In this document: in pieces, positions 9,749 through 18,347 of the stretch
Position numbering within the stretch: the first letter of the stretch is position 1
Layout: the number at the start of each line of letters is the position of its first letter
NCBI GenBank assembly: GCA_021323475.1
Contig: JAJQJM010000004.1
Location: forward strand, 1-45,380
Direction of reading: 5' to 3'
DNA: 45,380 bases
Source: Vampirovibrio sp.
GTDB taxonomy: Bacteria; Cyanobacteriota; Vampirovibrionia; Vampirovibrionales; Vampirovibrionaceae
Translations under genes and position numbers: made by a program
The notes under the pieces: model-generated
The model's database searches: none
Told to the model about the DNA's origin: nothing
The model's input: the letters and a program-made list of their open reading frames with translations, nothing else

Positions 9749-9783
9749 GTCGTTACTTTGTTAGAGTCGTTACTTTTGTTAGA
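9749..9783. repeat. Short tandem direct repeat
   Basis: The 17-bp unit at 9749-9765 (GTCGTTACTTTGTTAGA) is repeated immediately at 9766-9783 with one extra T. It lies in the gene-free stretch 9730-9993 between a terminator and the 3' end of the next minus-strand gene. No gene was seen in that stretch. Confidence 0.6.
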
Positions 9784-9993
9784 GATGAAATGTAGATGTG
9801 GTTGAGTTAGTCAGTTGGTTTCAACGCTTTCGCAAAACGTAAGTATTAGTATGCCGCTTTGAGCGGGCTTTGAATATTCTCTTTTGGTGTAGAAATTTTA
9901 AGACAGGTTTAATGACAGATATCAGACTATAGTCTTAGTGCTGTTGTCGCGCTCATGCGTGGAAAGTATCCGTACTACCGGAATACCGGATGC

Positions 9994-10326
9994 TTAAGAG
10001 TGGGCAGGCACGCTTGCGTTTGCTTCGAGTTCAGACTCCAGCGATTCCAGGAGCGCCGTCTCAAATTCCTTTAACGTCTCTTTTTCTTGAAGCCACTGAT
10101 TAAACTCAAGGGTGGTTTTACCGTTTTTCACCGCGTTATCCCACTCCTTTCGCTGCGCTTTCAGCCAGGCCTGATACTCAGGATTGACGGGCGGTCCCGA
10201 CAAGATTACCTGATCGCTTGTCGCCTGCCGATAGGGTGGGAGTGCATCGGTAGTCGCCCTGGAGCTTGATGATTTTCCGGGGAGAACTTTGCGAAGTGCG
10301 TTAAGAAAGGGAATTTGCAAGTTCAT
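9994..10326 (-). CDS. Small hypothetical protein
   Basis: This 110-residue protein is not recognised. The N-terminus (M-N-L-Q-I-P-F-L-N-A-L-R-K-V-L-P) could form a short amphipathic helix. The middle is Ser/Pro-rich. The C-terminal half is an acidic helical stretch (E-F-N-Q-W-L-Q-E-K-E-T-L-K-E-F-E-T-A). Its ribosome-binding site is weak, but a clear terminator lies downstream on the same strand. Confidence 0.6.
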   Translation of the reverse strand: MNLQIPFLNALRKVLPGKSSSSRATTDALPPYRQATSDQVILSGPPVNPEYQAWLKAQRKEWDNAVKNGKTTLEFNQWLQEKETLKEFETALLESLESELEANASVPAHS

Positions 10327-10561
10327 GGAGATACCCTAAGGGTGGGGAGCTTATGAAAAGGTAATTCTAACCAAGAAGAATTAGAGAAGGAAATGGCTGG
10401 CTACGTGAAAAGACGCGTGGAAAGTACGAGAGGATTCTTTCCTTCGTTTATCCTTATTTTAGCCCGACAAGCGGTCACCGGTGGGCCCCCCGTTCATGAG
10501 AGGCAGTTTTTCAATTCCGTATTTCGTGGCATAATGCTTTCCAACAAAAAAGGAGACGCTT

Positions 10562-11047
10562 TTGTTTAAAGTGGGTTTGCTTAGGTATTATGTCCCTTTT
10601 ACGCTGGAGCGGGTGTTTAAACATAGGTTGGGTATGCCGGAAGGTTTCAGTGTGGCTCCCCGGTTAATCAGGGACTCATTTGAGAGGGCGGCTGCCCAAA
10701 AACGCATCGGTCCGGCCCCTGTCAAACGGGTAAAGCCCGCGCAGGAGCCGACTCGGGCTGTCGGGTTCAACAGCCCTCAACCAACGGCCTTGGAACGGCA
10801 ATTGTTGCGGCAGCCTGCGGTCCGAAGCCATTTAGCCGCATCCTTCAAGAATAATGGCGCGATGCCGTTTTCGGAGATGTCCCGAAAAATGCTCCTTCCG
10901 GTTTCTACGGTTTCAATCTGCCAGTTCGCTCAAAAAAGCCTGGTATTGGATCGCTTGAAACAGCAGAGTCAAAAAACTCGCTTGCACCGGCCGTTCAGCA
11001 AGATGTGGAGCAAGCCTCCCGGTTCTCCGTTGAAGCAGGAATTTTAA
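10562..11047 (+). CDS. Hypothetical basic protein
   Basis: This 161-residue protein is very basic, with many Arg, Lys, Gln and Pro, and is not recognised. The TTG start is supported by AAGGAGA six bases upstream, the strongest ribosome-binding site nearby. It has no membrane segment or known motif. The composition suggests a partly disordered, possibly nucleic-acid-binding protein, but that is only inference. It converges on the Flp-type pilin-like gene with a 14-bp gap. Confidence 0.6.
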   Translation: MFKVGLLRYYVPFTLERVFKHRLGMPEGFSVAPRLIRDSFERAAAQKRIGPAPVKRVKPAQEPTRAVGFNSPQPTALERQLLRQPAVRSHLAASFKNNGAMPFSEMSRKMLLPVSTVSICQFAQKSLVLDRLKQQSQKTRLHRPFSKMWSKPPGSPLKQEF

Positions 11048-11061
11048 GCAGGCATCGGCGC

Positions 11062-11949
11062 CTATGGCGCCTGTTCCGCGTCATCCAGGGCTGTCGCGTT
11101 TGCGATGCTGGTTTTAACGCCGGGGGTAAAGTCGGCCTGACTGGCTGCCAATGTTTGTTTGGCAATGGTTTTTAATTGCTCAAACGTGTCGGTGGTGTTC
11201 AGCCGGGTGGCGGGCGCATTGGCCAGGTAATGCGGCGCATAGCGATCCTCGTTCTTTTCCATCACCCGCTGGGCCAGCATCAGGGCCTCCTGTTTAATGC
11301 TTATGGGAATGGACTCATCTTCCTGCAAGCGATCAAAATCCATTTTTAAGGTATTGCTCCACCCTTGGATGGTGGCCAGGGTCGTGTCCATGTTGATTTC
11401 GCCGTTATCCAGAACGCTACCCAATGTTTTCAGGCTGTCCACGCCCTGGGCGTGGTATTCATAGTTGGCTTGCGCCCCGGAGAGCCAATAGGCGTCATTG
11501 GCCAGCACCGAAAAGTAATTTTTCAGCCTGCTGTCATCCGTGCTGTCGGCAAGCTGGCTTAAGCGCTGCGCGTATGCCCAGGTGGAATGCACCGTATCCA
11601 GCCCGATTTGTTTGTTGCCGTCCACGCTGGTGGCATTGGTGCCGCTGCTGCTGTTTCCGGTAAACAGGGCGCTTGCTGTCGGGTTTGAGGCGTTTTGATT
11701 AATGGGTTGAATCCCCGCGTCACTGGCGGGCTGGGTTGTTCCCGTGGCCAGGATCTTCTGGGGCTGTGCATTCGTCCACGGCACAGCCGGGCTCGATGTC
11801 GTTGGGGTGTGTACCTGCAGGGAGGACAACAGGCTGGATATATTCCCCCCCACCAGAGACAAGGCCCCTATGGAAGCCGCAACCAGCAGTGCGAATAAAA
11901 TGCCGTATTCGCTGAGCGTATTTCCATGTTGAAAGTTGCCATTTCGCAT
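11062..11949 (-). CDS. Flp-type (class IVb) pilin-like protein with large C-terminal domain
   Basis: The start at 11949 has AGGGGAAA four bases upstream; an ATG nine codons further up lacks a good site. From it, the protein opens M-R-N-G-N-F-Q-H-G then N-T-L-S-E-Y-G-I-L-F-A-L-L. This is a short leader ending in Gly, then Glu at +5 and Tyr at +6, then one hydrophobic helix: the signature of Flp/Tad pilins cut by a TadV-like peptidase. Flp pilins are usually 50-80 residues, whereas this one is 295. After a Thr/Ser/Pro/Asn-rich linker (about 45-115) it carries a helical domain (about 120-290) that is not recognised. No other tad genes are nearby. Confidence 0.72.
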   Translation of the reverse strand: MRNGNFQHGNTLSEYGILFALLVAASIGALSLVGGNISSLLSSLQVHTPTTSSPAVPWTNAQPQKILATGTTQPASDAGIQPINQNASNPTASALFTGNSSSGTNATSVDGNKQIGLDTVHSTWAYAQRLSQLADSTDDSRLKNYFSVLANDAYWLSGAQANYEYHAQGVDSLKTLGSVLDNGEINMDTTLATIQGWSNTLKMDFDRLQEDESIPISIKQEALMLAQRVMEKNEDRYAPHYLANAPATRLNTTDTFEQLKTIAKQTLAASQADFTPGVKTSIANATALDDAEQAP

Positions 11950-12287
11950 GAAATTTCCCCTAATATTACGCTTCATGCCTATCGTCCGAATCGCCCCGAA
12001 CTGAAGCCTCTATTGCAAAACTGTTACGAATGCTGAGTTTCAGGGAGATATTTATAATGAATGCCTGAAATGGGGGCGGGCTGGCACAGCAGCAAAAGAC
12101 AATTGGATATGCGACGAAACGGAATAGCAAGTTGGAGGTTATTTACCTGACTACTGGGCAATAGACGAAACGAGTCCGCAATTTATAATCAGTCACAGGG
12201 TCATGAGAAAACAGTTTAAATTGCGAATTTAGCCGATCATCGACGGATTGGTAGATGTGTTAATTGACGTGTAAAAAGGAGTGCATC
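11950..12287. other. Divergent intergenic region
   Basis: This 338-bp region lies between the Flp-type pilin-like gene (leftward) and the KGG gene (rightward). It must contain both promoters. The right part is AT-rich. No RNA gene or coding frame with a ribosome-binding site was seen. Confidence 0.4.
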
Positions 12288-12572
12288 ATGCCAAATCAAG
12301 GACAACAAGGCGGTTCCGAGAACCGTGGGTTTGCTTCAATGGATGAGGAAAAGCAGCGCGAAATCGCCAGCAAGGGCGGAAAAGCCGCTCATGAAAAAGG
12401 CACCGCCCATGAGTTTACCTCCGAAGAAGCGCGCGCGGCCGGCAGCAAAGGTGGAAAAATAGCTCATGAAAAAGGCACCGCCCATGAGTGGACTTCCGAA
12501 GAAGCAAGAGAGGCCGGGCGTAAAGGCGGCGAGGCCAGTCATGGCGGGGGGCGCGGTTCTTCCAACCAATAG
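12288..12572 (+). CDS. KGG-motif stress-induced protein
   Basis: This 94-residue, very hydrophilic protein consists of repeated KGG units (A-S-K-G-G-K-A-A-H-E-K-G-T-A-H-E, then G-S-K-G-G-K-I-A-H, then G-R-K-G-G-E-A-S-H), each followed by an F/W-T-S-E-E-A-R segment. This is the KGG family of small stress-induced proteins that includes YciG and GsiB. Family members accumulate under general stress or desiccation, and their molecular role is unclear. ATG 12288 is preferred because AAGGAG lies six bases upstream; the frame stays open back to a TTG at 12264. A long hairpin downstream suggests a single-gene transcript. Confidence 0.9.
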   Translation: MPNQGQQGGSENRGFASMDEEKQREIASKGGKAAHEKGTAHEFTSEEARAAGSKGGKIAHEKGTAHEWTSEEAREAGRKGGEASHGGGRGSSNQ

Positions 12573-12614
12573 CTGAACAGCCGATACCTGAATAACGGTT
12601 GACTCATTCTTATT

Positions 12615-12651
12615 AAATGCCTGGGCTTTGCGGTGCAAGGTCCAGGCATTT
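12615..12651 (+). terminator. Probable terminator hairpin after the KGG gene
   Basis: AAATGCCTGG (12615-12624) pairs perfectly with CCAGGCATTT (12642-12651). The loop holds a second possible stem (CTTTGC/GCAAGG). It is followed by a weak T-containing tail (ATTGG), so efficiency is uncertain. Confidence 0.5.
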
Positions 12652-12785
12652 ATTGGAAGATGGAGTAATTGACGCGCATTGGTAGCAATGCGTGTTGCCG
12701 GGCTTGATAAAGCCCCCTTGTTGACCGTTGAGCCGGTCTGCTAGAATGAGGGCGTTGAGAACAAGTATGAGATGATGACGTATTG

Positions 12786-15314
12786 ATGAGGCCAGACCGC
12801 TCTGCCTGTGACTCAGAGTTTTCACCCATCCTGGATGCCGCTCGTCCGGAAATACACAATTTACTGGAACAGGAGCCTAATTTTCGGAGTTGGGCCGATT
12901 TCTTGCCGCAACCGATATGTATTGCCGCGCCGGATGGTGAAATTTACTGGTATAACCGATGCTGGCAGGATGTTACCGGCAGAAGCGGCGAAGAACTGAC
13001 AGGCATGGGCTGGCCCTTGGCTCAGGGGCGGCTGTCGGAAGTATGGCGGCAGGATTGGAAACACGGCATCGCCACGGGAGAGCCTTTTGAAATACCGGTT
13101 GATTTGAATGTCTCGGCTACCGTGAGCCGTCCGTTTTTATTACGGGTTTCCCCGATCCGGGAATCTCATGGCCCGGTTCTGCGCTGGCTGGCGGTTGGCA
13201 CCGACCTGGGCGCACAGGTAAAAGCCGAGCAGTTGTTAGAGGATGTTCGGCAGGAGTATGAGGCATTGTTCCATCATGCGCAGGAATGCATTCTGGTGGC
13301 CGATAACGAGGGCCGCTACCTGAATGCGAACCCTATGGCATGCCGAACCTTTGGCCTTTCTCCACAACAAATTGTGGGCCGCAGCGTCCAGGAGCTTTTT
13401 TTACCGGGGCGGGAAGAACAGTTTCAGGCCATGTGGCGGCATTTTCTGCAAGAAGGTTTTATGAGCGGGGAAATCCCCTATACAAAACCGGATGGCAGCA
13501 TCGTTCACTTTGAATTTTGCGCGGTGGCGGATTATTCTCCCAATCGGAACTTATCGGTGCTGCGTGATGTTACGGCACGTAAAGCGGCGGAAGCGGCATT
13601 GCTGGAAAGCGAGCAGCGTTTTCGAACCATGGCGGATTCCGCCCCTTTATTCATCTGGCTAAACGATGAGGATGGCCGGACGCATTTTTTAAATAAAACC
13701 TGGCTTGAGTTTTTGGGCATGAATGCCCCGGAAGCGATAGCGTGGGGTTTAAAGGCGTCCATGATGCCTGAAGAACAAGCGGAGTTTGCTGCCACTTGCC
13801 AGGCGGCGATTATGAACCGGGAGTGTTTTACCCTGGAAACCCGCTTCAGGCGATCCGATGGGGAAATTCGCTGGTTGTGGACCCAGGGTGCGCCGCTACT
13901 GTTGGCTAATGGAACTGTAACCGGCTACATAGGCATTAGTTTGGATATTACCGATCGCAAACTGTCAGAAGGCAATCTGCAGTATGGGTTGGATCGGGAG
14001 CGCCTGCTGCGGCGCATGGTGGAGATTAAGAGCCAGTCTTTTGATATTGATTTCATCCTGAAAACCGTAGCGCAGGAAACAGGTCGCTACTTTCAGGCCG
14101 ATCGTTGTTCCGTAAGCCGCTTTTCCGTTCAGGACGGGCAGATTCGGTTTAATCTGTCCGCGCAATATGCGGCGGAAAACTATACACCGTTCAACCCTGA
14201 AGATATCGAGCTGGTGACCAGTGTGGGCCAGTATTTGTGCCCCGAAGCAACGGCTGAAAATTATGAGACGATTGTCAATGTTTCCGATCAGGAGCAGTAC
14301 ATTCGATATTTGCGCGAGTGGCTGGCCGTATTCCCTGATCTGCCCGCTCAGATGGGCGATAAGCTGATTGAAGTCGTGCTGAAATATAACCTGAAATCCT
14401 CGCTGAAGGTGAATATCTATTACCGGGGAACTCATTATGGCAGCATCAGCCTTAGCCAATGCAGCCACAACCGGGTATGGCAGCCCGATGAAATCAGGCT
14501 GCTGAAAGCGATTGCCGGACATGCCGGCAGCGCCATTTACCAGGCGGAACTGTACCGGACCGCCCAGGAAACCGCAGTGCGGGAGCATAGGGCCCGTAAG
14601 GAGCTGGAACGCTATGCCAGGAAACTGGAAATCAGTAACCGGGAATTGGAGCAATTCGCAACCATCGCCTCGCATGATCTGCAGGAGCCGCTGCGAAAAG
14701 TGCGAATTTTCAGTCAGATGCTAGCCGCCCATTGCAGGGACGAGGGGCGGGAGTACGTGGATCGGATGCAAACCTCCGTGTCCCGCATGCAGGACCTGAT
14801 TACGGATGTATTGGCTCTTTCCCGCATTAACCGGGCAGGGCTGCCTTTTCAAACCGTTAACTTAAGCAAGTGCATTCAAAATGTGCTGGATGATTTGGCA
14901 TTGACCATTCAGGAAAAGAAACCGCATCTTTCTATTGAACCCTTGCGGGAGATAGAGGGCGATGCCCGTCAACTGGAGCAACTGTTTCTGAATTTAATTG
15001 GAAACGCGCTGAAATTTCATGAGCCCGATCAAGCCCCACGGATTCGTATTTTCGGGGAACAGGTTGAGGAAAATCTATACCGGATCACCGTGTCCGATCA
15101 AGGCATTGGCTTCAATCCGGCTTACCGGGAGCGTATTTTTGAACCGTTTGAGCGTCTGCACGGCCGGGCCGGTAAGTATATAGGAACCGGCATGGGGCTT
15201 GCTATCGTCCGAAAAATCGTGGAGCGCCACAACGGCACGATCCAGGTGGTGAGCAGCGAGGGGGACGGCGCCAGTTTTAGGGTGAGCTTGCCAATCGCTC
15301 ATCATGCCGTTTGA
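12786..15314 (+). CDS. Soluble PAS-PAS-PAS-GAF sensor histidine kinase
   Basis: This 842-residue cytoplasmic kinase has no membrane segment. Domains by eye are PAS 1 (about 27-140), PAS 2 (about 150-265), PAS 3 (about 270-400), a GAF domain (about 415-595), the phosphoacceptor domain and the ATPase domain (about 725-838). The H-box A-S-H-D-L-Q-E-P-L-R-K-V places the phosphorylated His at 630. The N-box (N-L-I-G-N-A-L-K-F-H), D-Q-G-I-G-F and G-T-G-M-G-L-A-I are all present. The C-terminal half is close to that of the membrane kinase at 5799-8660, suggesting paralogues. The GAF lacks an obvious phytochrome Cys. No response regulator is adjacent. An alternative TTG start lies one codon upstream; no strong ribosome-binding site is seen. 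Confidence 0.92.
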   Translation: MRPDRSACDSEFSPILDAARPEIHNLLEQEPNFRSWADFLPQPICIAAPDGEIYWYNRCWQDVTGRSGEELTGMGWPLAQGRLSEVWRQDWKHGIATGEPFEIPVDLNVSATVSRPFLLRVSPIRESHGPVLRWLAVGTDLGAQVKAEQLLEDVRQEYEALFHHAQECILVADNEGRYLNANPMACRTFGLSPQQIVGRSVQELFLPGREEQFQAMWRHFLQEGFMSGEIPYTKPDGSIVHFEFCAVADYSPNRNLSVLRDVTARKAAEAALLESEQRFRTMADSAPLFIWLNDEDGRTHFLNKTWLEFLGMNAPEAIAWGLKASMMPEEQAEFAATCQAAIMNRECFTLETRFRRSDGEIRWLWTQGAPLLLANGTVTGYIGISLDITDRKLSEGNLQYGLDRERLLRRMVEIKSQSFDIDFILKTVAQETGRYFQADRCSVSRFSVQDGQIRFNLSAQYAAENYTPFNPEDIELVTSVGQYLCPEATAENYETIVNVSDQEQYIRYLREWLAVFPDLPAQMGDKLIEVVLKYNLKSSLKVNIYYRGTHYGSISLSQCSHNRVWQPDEIRLLKAIAGHAGSAIYQAELYRTAQETAVREHRARKELERYARKLEISNRELEQFATIASHDLQEPLRKVRIFSQMLAAHCRDEGREYVDRMQTSVSRMQDLITDVLALSRINRAGLPFQTVNLSKCIQNVLDDLALTIQEKKPHLSIEPLREIEGDARQLEQLFLNLIGNALKFHEPDQAPRIRIFGEQVEENLYRITVSDQGIGFNPAYRERIFEPFERLHGRAGKYIGTGMGLAIVRKIVERHNGTIQVVSSEGDGASFRVSLPIAHHAV

Positions 15315-15504
15315 CGTTGCCGAATGGTTTCAGAAGTCAGGCCGATTTGGTAAATCTGCCAATTGCCTATTAGGATGGCCGGGTTTACAGAGTTGCATAA
15401 GAGATCGACTCTGCTCCCATGAGGAAGCGGCTTCTTGTGCCTTGGTTGTTTTTGTTATATCTAATAAAGTGCCTTTGGGTTAGCAAAATGAAGTGAGGCC
15501 CTTG

Positions 15505-15813
15505 ATGACGATTCCTTTTGCAGGTGTTTTTTATGTTGCTCGGCCGCTTTTGAAGGTGGATGAGCGGAAGCTCAGACAAATCATTCAAAAAAAGGCGGAT
15601 GAAAAAAACTTTAAAGTGGCGCTACATGGCGTAACACCGAAACAAAAATTGGTATTGGAAACCCTGTCTCATAATAATGACGCTGTTCTGAAGGATATTT
15701 TCGCCAAACAGGGCGTCAAATATACGTATTCACCGAAGAATCTGCCGTCTCCATCTCCATTTGGACATATTCTGTCCTTTACGGAAAAACTGGTGTCATT
15801 CCTGAGCCGCTAA
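15505..15813 (+). CDS. Small hypothetical protein
   Basis: This 102-residue basic protein is not recognised. ATG 15505 has GAGG six bases upstream and is preferred over a GTG at 15493. It has a hydrophobic N-terminus (M-T-I-P-F-A-G-V-F-Y-V-A), then Lys-rich helical segments and a C-terminal F-S-F/L-rich end. It stands alone between the soluble kinase and oxyR. Confidence 0.55.
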   Translation: MTIPFAGVFYVARPLLKVDERKLRQIIQKKADEKNFKVALHGVTPKQKLVLETLSHNNDAVLKDIFAKQGVKYTYSPKNLPSPSPFGHILSFTEKLVSFLSR

Positions 15814-15860
15814 CCCGAATACCAGTTTGCATCACGTCTTTTCGCTTTGTGTTTCTGCCT

Positions 15861-16784
15861 TTACTGTGCCGCTTGCACGGTAGAAGGCAAATGATTGACG
15901 ATAAAGTCGGCCAGGGCCTGCAAATTGTCCCGGCGTGGGTAGGTTTTGCGAAAGAAAAGAGACATGTGCCGTCCACTGGCCGGGTTCCGGAAAGCGGAAA
16001 ACACCAGGTCGTCGTTCAGCCGGGAGCTGGTTGGTTTCGCCAATGCCGGAATCACGGCAATGCCTAGCCCGGCGGCGCTCATTTGGATCAAGGTTTCCAG
16101 GCTGGTTGCTTTAAAGTTCACGGCGGTTCCCTGGTCTTTTAACGCGCACAAGGCCAGGGTCTGATCTTTCAAGCAATGGCCGTCTTCCAGCAATAGCAAC
16201 TTGCTGGTGTCAATGTCCTGTATCTCCACTTTCCCTTTTTGAGATGGGGATAGTTCTTTTCGAGCGGCCAGCAAAAACGGCTCAAAAAACAGAGGGATAC
16301 TGTCTATGGCCTCATCCTCGAAGGTGGTGGCTGCAATCATGGCGTCCAGCTTGCCTTGCTTGAGCTGGCGCAATAAGTCGTCGGTGTAGCCTTCTCTTAC
16401 CATCAGTTGCAAGTGGGGGTATTCGGTTTTAAGCGCGCCTACAAACAAGGGCAGCAGGTACGGGCAGGCGGAAGCGATGGCCCCTAGCTGAAAGCGCCCG
16501 GACAAGGTGTCCTGCTCCGTATTGGATAGCAACAGCAATTTCTGGGCTTCATCCAGTACGGAGCGAGCCTGTTCCACAAAGCGTTTTCCGGCGTCGGTCA
16601 GGTGTACCTGCCGTTTATTGCGTTCAAACAGGCGAATTTTCAAAGCCGCTTCCAGGTTTTTGACCTGTTTGCTGAGGGCCGGCTGACTGACGGCGCATTC
16701 CACGGCCGCCGCGCTAAAGCTGCCATGCCGGGCAATGGCCAGCACGTATTCCAGGTCCTTCAGGCTTAAGTCGGAAACATTCAT
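15861..16784 (-). CDS. oxyR: OxyR-type LysR-family peroxide sensor/regulator
   Basis: This LysR-family regulator is about 307 residues long. The N-terminal winged helix-turn-helix (about 5-64) reads D-L-E-Y-V-L-A-I-A-R-H-G-S-F-S-A-A-A. The effector domain contains E-D-G-H-C-L-K-D-Q-T-L-A-L-C, whose two cysteines (204 and 213) are nine residues apart, exactly as in the C199/C208 redox pair of E. coli OxyR. This supports peroxide sensing by disulfide formation. It is transcribed divergently from rubrerythrin and rubredoxin, its likely targets. ATG 16784 is chosen; a TTG at 16796 would overlap a LysR-type palindrome at 16789-16803. Confidence 0.93.
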   Translation of the reverse strand: MNVSDLSLKDLEYVLAIARHGSFSAAAVECAVSQPALSKQVKNLEAALKIRLFERNKRQVHLTDAGKRFVEQARSVLDEAQKLLLLSNTEQDTLSGRFQLGAIASACPYLLPLFVGALKTEYPHLQLMVREGYTDDLLRQLKQGKLDAMIAATTFEDEAIDSIPLFFEPFLLAARKELSPSQKGKVEIQDIDTSKLLLLEDGHCLKDQTLALCALKDQGTAVNFKATSLETLIQMSAAGLGIAVIPALAKPTSSRLNDDLVFSAFRNPASGRHMSLFFRKTYPRRDNLQALADFIVNHLPSTVQAAQ

Positions 16785-16788
16785 ATGG

Positions 16789-16803
16789 ATAACCAAAAGT
16801 TAT
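16789..16803. promoter_or_regulatory. LysR-type T-N11-A palindrome between oxyR and rubrerythrin
   Basis: ATAAC-CAAAA-GTTAT is a perfect 5-bp inverted repeat containing the T-N11-A spacing typical of LysR-family sites. It lies directly upstream of the oxyR ATG, in the divergent promoter region. Autoregulation by OxyR is a reasonable inference; OxyR sites are usually longer, with several half-sites. Confidence 0.4.
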
Positions 16804-16888
16804 AACTGTAAGTCAATATATGTATTGGCGATCTAAGTCTAGCGTTGCCATAATAACCATGTCAACCGCAAGCAAGGAGAATCATTCG

Positions 16889-17356
16889 ATGAGACACCAT
16901 GACACCGAAACCGGGAAAAATCTGGAGTCCGCGTTCGCCGGAGAATCCATGGCCAATCGCAAGTATCTGTTTTTTGCCAAGATTGCCCGTGAATTGGGAA
17001 ATGAGGAAATCGCGAATTTATTTGAAACCACCGCGCACCAGGAAACGGCCCATGCGTTCGCGCACTTGGAATTGATGTACCCGAAGCAGGAGCTGACCGT
17101 GGAGCGTTTATTGGAAATTGCCATTGAAGGCGAACTGTACGAAACCAATCATATGTATCCCGAATTTGAAGCTACTGCCCGCCGGGAAGGCAACCTGGAC
17201 GCCATTTCGGAATTCCGAGAACAGGCACAGGAATCCGCGGAACATGCCGCCATATTTCAGATGGCCGCCAAGCGTTTTAAAGCCCTGACCGGCGTAGAGG
17301 CGCACCATGCCGCTCGTTACCAGAAAGCGCTGGATCAAGTCAGAAGCGCACATTAA
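16889..17356 (+). CDS. Rubrerythrin-type diiron peroxidase lacking the rubredoxin tail
   Basis: This 155-residue protein has the ferritin-like four-helix bundle of rubrerythrins. Metal-ligand motifs are visible: E-S-A-F-A-G-E-S-M-A-N near the start, H-Q-E-T-A-H-A, then E-G-E-L-Y-E-T, and E-S-A-E-H-A-A. The C-terminal rubredoxin domain of classical rubrerythrin is missing; a separate rubredoxin gene follows 46 bp downstream and probably supplies electrons. It reduces hydrogen peroxide to water in the cytoplasm. ATG 16889 is preferred because AAGGAG lies nine bases upstream; the frame is open further upstream without support. It is divergent from oxyR. Confidence 0.9.
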   Translation: MRHHDTETGKNLESAFAGESMANRKYLFFAKIARELGNEEIANLFETTAHQETAHAFAHLELMYPKQELTVERLLEIAIEGELYETNHMYPEFEATARREGNLDAISEFREQAQESAEHAAIFQMAAKRFKALTGVEAHHAARYQKALDQVRSAH

Positions 17357-17402
17357 TCAGAAGCAACGATTTCATAAATGAATTCAGAAAGGAACCTCTG
17401 CA

Positions 17403-17570
17403 ATGGCTTACAAACAATATATCTGCTCGCTTTGCGGTCATATCTATGATGAGGCGGTTGGGGATCCCGATAGCGGTTTGCTGCCCGGAACACGCTTTGA
17501 GGATATTCCCGATGACTGGATGTGCCCCGATTGCGGCGTGACCAAAGAGATGTTTGAGCCGTATAACTAG
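17403..17570 (+). CDS. Rubredoxin
   Basis: This 55-residue protein is a complete rubredoxin. It has [11 protein letters not shown] near the start and W-M-C-P-D-C-G-V at residues 39-46, giving two C-x2-C pairs (8/11 and 41/44) that bind one iron. The [18 protein letters not shown] segment is also typical. It starts at an ATG preceded by AAAGGA and follows rubrerythrin by 46 bp in the same direction. It likely shuttles electrons to that diiron peroxidase. The gene is short and easily missed by length cut-offs. Confidence 0.95.
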   Translation: MAYKQYICSLCGHIYDEAVGDPDSGLLPGTRFEDIPDDWMCPDCGVTKEMFEPYN

Positions 17571-17675
17571 CCCTGTCATGGCACTGGGTATCGTTTGATG
17601 TCCGTTTATAAACTTCGGTCATTATTCCTTGATAACCCGTCGGCATAGTGAGCTATTTTTGTCATTCCCATTCCC

Positions 17676-17785
17676 TGTCATTGCGAGCCGTGAAACGACG
17701 AAGCAATCCGTCGCATCCGGGGCACCCTCATTCAATGGGGACAGGCAACGGATAGCCGCCCTCCCGTTGGTCGCTCGCAATGACA
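17676..17785. repeat. 110-bp palindromic interspersed repeat (MITE-like)
   Basis: The element is bounded by perfect 13-bp inverted ends, TGTCATTGCGAGC (17676-17688) and GCTCGCAATGACA (17773-17785). Near the left end is G-A-A-G-C-A-A-T-C-C-like sequence. The TCATTGCGAGC...GCAATCC pattern is shared by small palindromic elements dispersed in many bacterial genomes. It sits in the gene-free stretch between rubredoxin and the beta-helix gene and carries no gene of its own. A frame crossing it (17629-17817) is judged spurious. Confidence 0.8.
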
Positions 17786-17893
17786 TCGTCTTATGTCGTG
17801 AAGGGATGCTACTTTAAACATGTATTGCGTACGAAACTTTTCGGGCAAATCGTCGGGCAGTATGCTAATGAAGTAAAAAAATGTGTTTTTTCG

Positions 17894-18047
17894 AAGCTCA
17901 GCAATTAAATTTTTAAATAGTTAAAACTCATCTATTAAAGCTGGAATTAATACTTTGAAGCTCATCCTTTGGAATTAAGATTATTATTGCTGAGCTTAAT
18001 CAAGCGTATTTTTTACGATTATTTTTTACAATAATATGGATGAGCTT
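17894..18047. repeat. Interlocked inverted repeats in AT-rich gene-free region
   Basis: AAGCTCAGCAAT (17894-17905) pairs with ATTGCTGAGCTT (17986-17997). AAGCTCATCC (17958-17967) pairs with GGATGAGCTT (18038-18047). The two perfect pairs overlap, so they would compete as RNA. The whole 17,786-18,347 stretch has no coding frame with a ribosome-binding site. It may contain the long regulatory region of the beta-helix gene. Confidence 0.5.
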
Positions 18048-18347
18048 ACGGTGAAATTCACGGCTTGCAGACACGTTGCCGATTGCAACGCAAAATTGGT
18101 AAAAGGCAGGCTGCTACCGGGAAAACGGCTAGCTCAAGAACAACTGTTGATGGGCTGGTTCAAGGCAAACTAAAGAGGAAATTCAATGGTTGCGCTTGTA
18201 AACGGTGTTAATGTTTGTTAATTTATAATTGAGTGATATTTCATTTGGGAATTATACGTTAGAGTCGCTAGTTGAGTTCGTTCATCATTCGCTTGCAATT
18301 GTTGTGAGTGCAATTGCAGTTTAACTTACGCTATAGGGAGAATAATA

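Noticed and set aside
13965-14675. 236-residue minus-strand frame
   Set aside because: Mirror of the soluble histidine kinase, whose domains are clear on the plus strand.
17629-17817. 62-residue plus-strand frame
   Set aside because: Lies across the palindromic repeat; its openness comes from the repeat itself.
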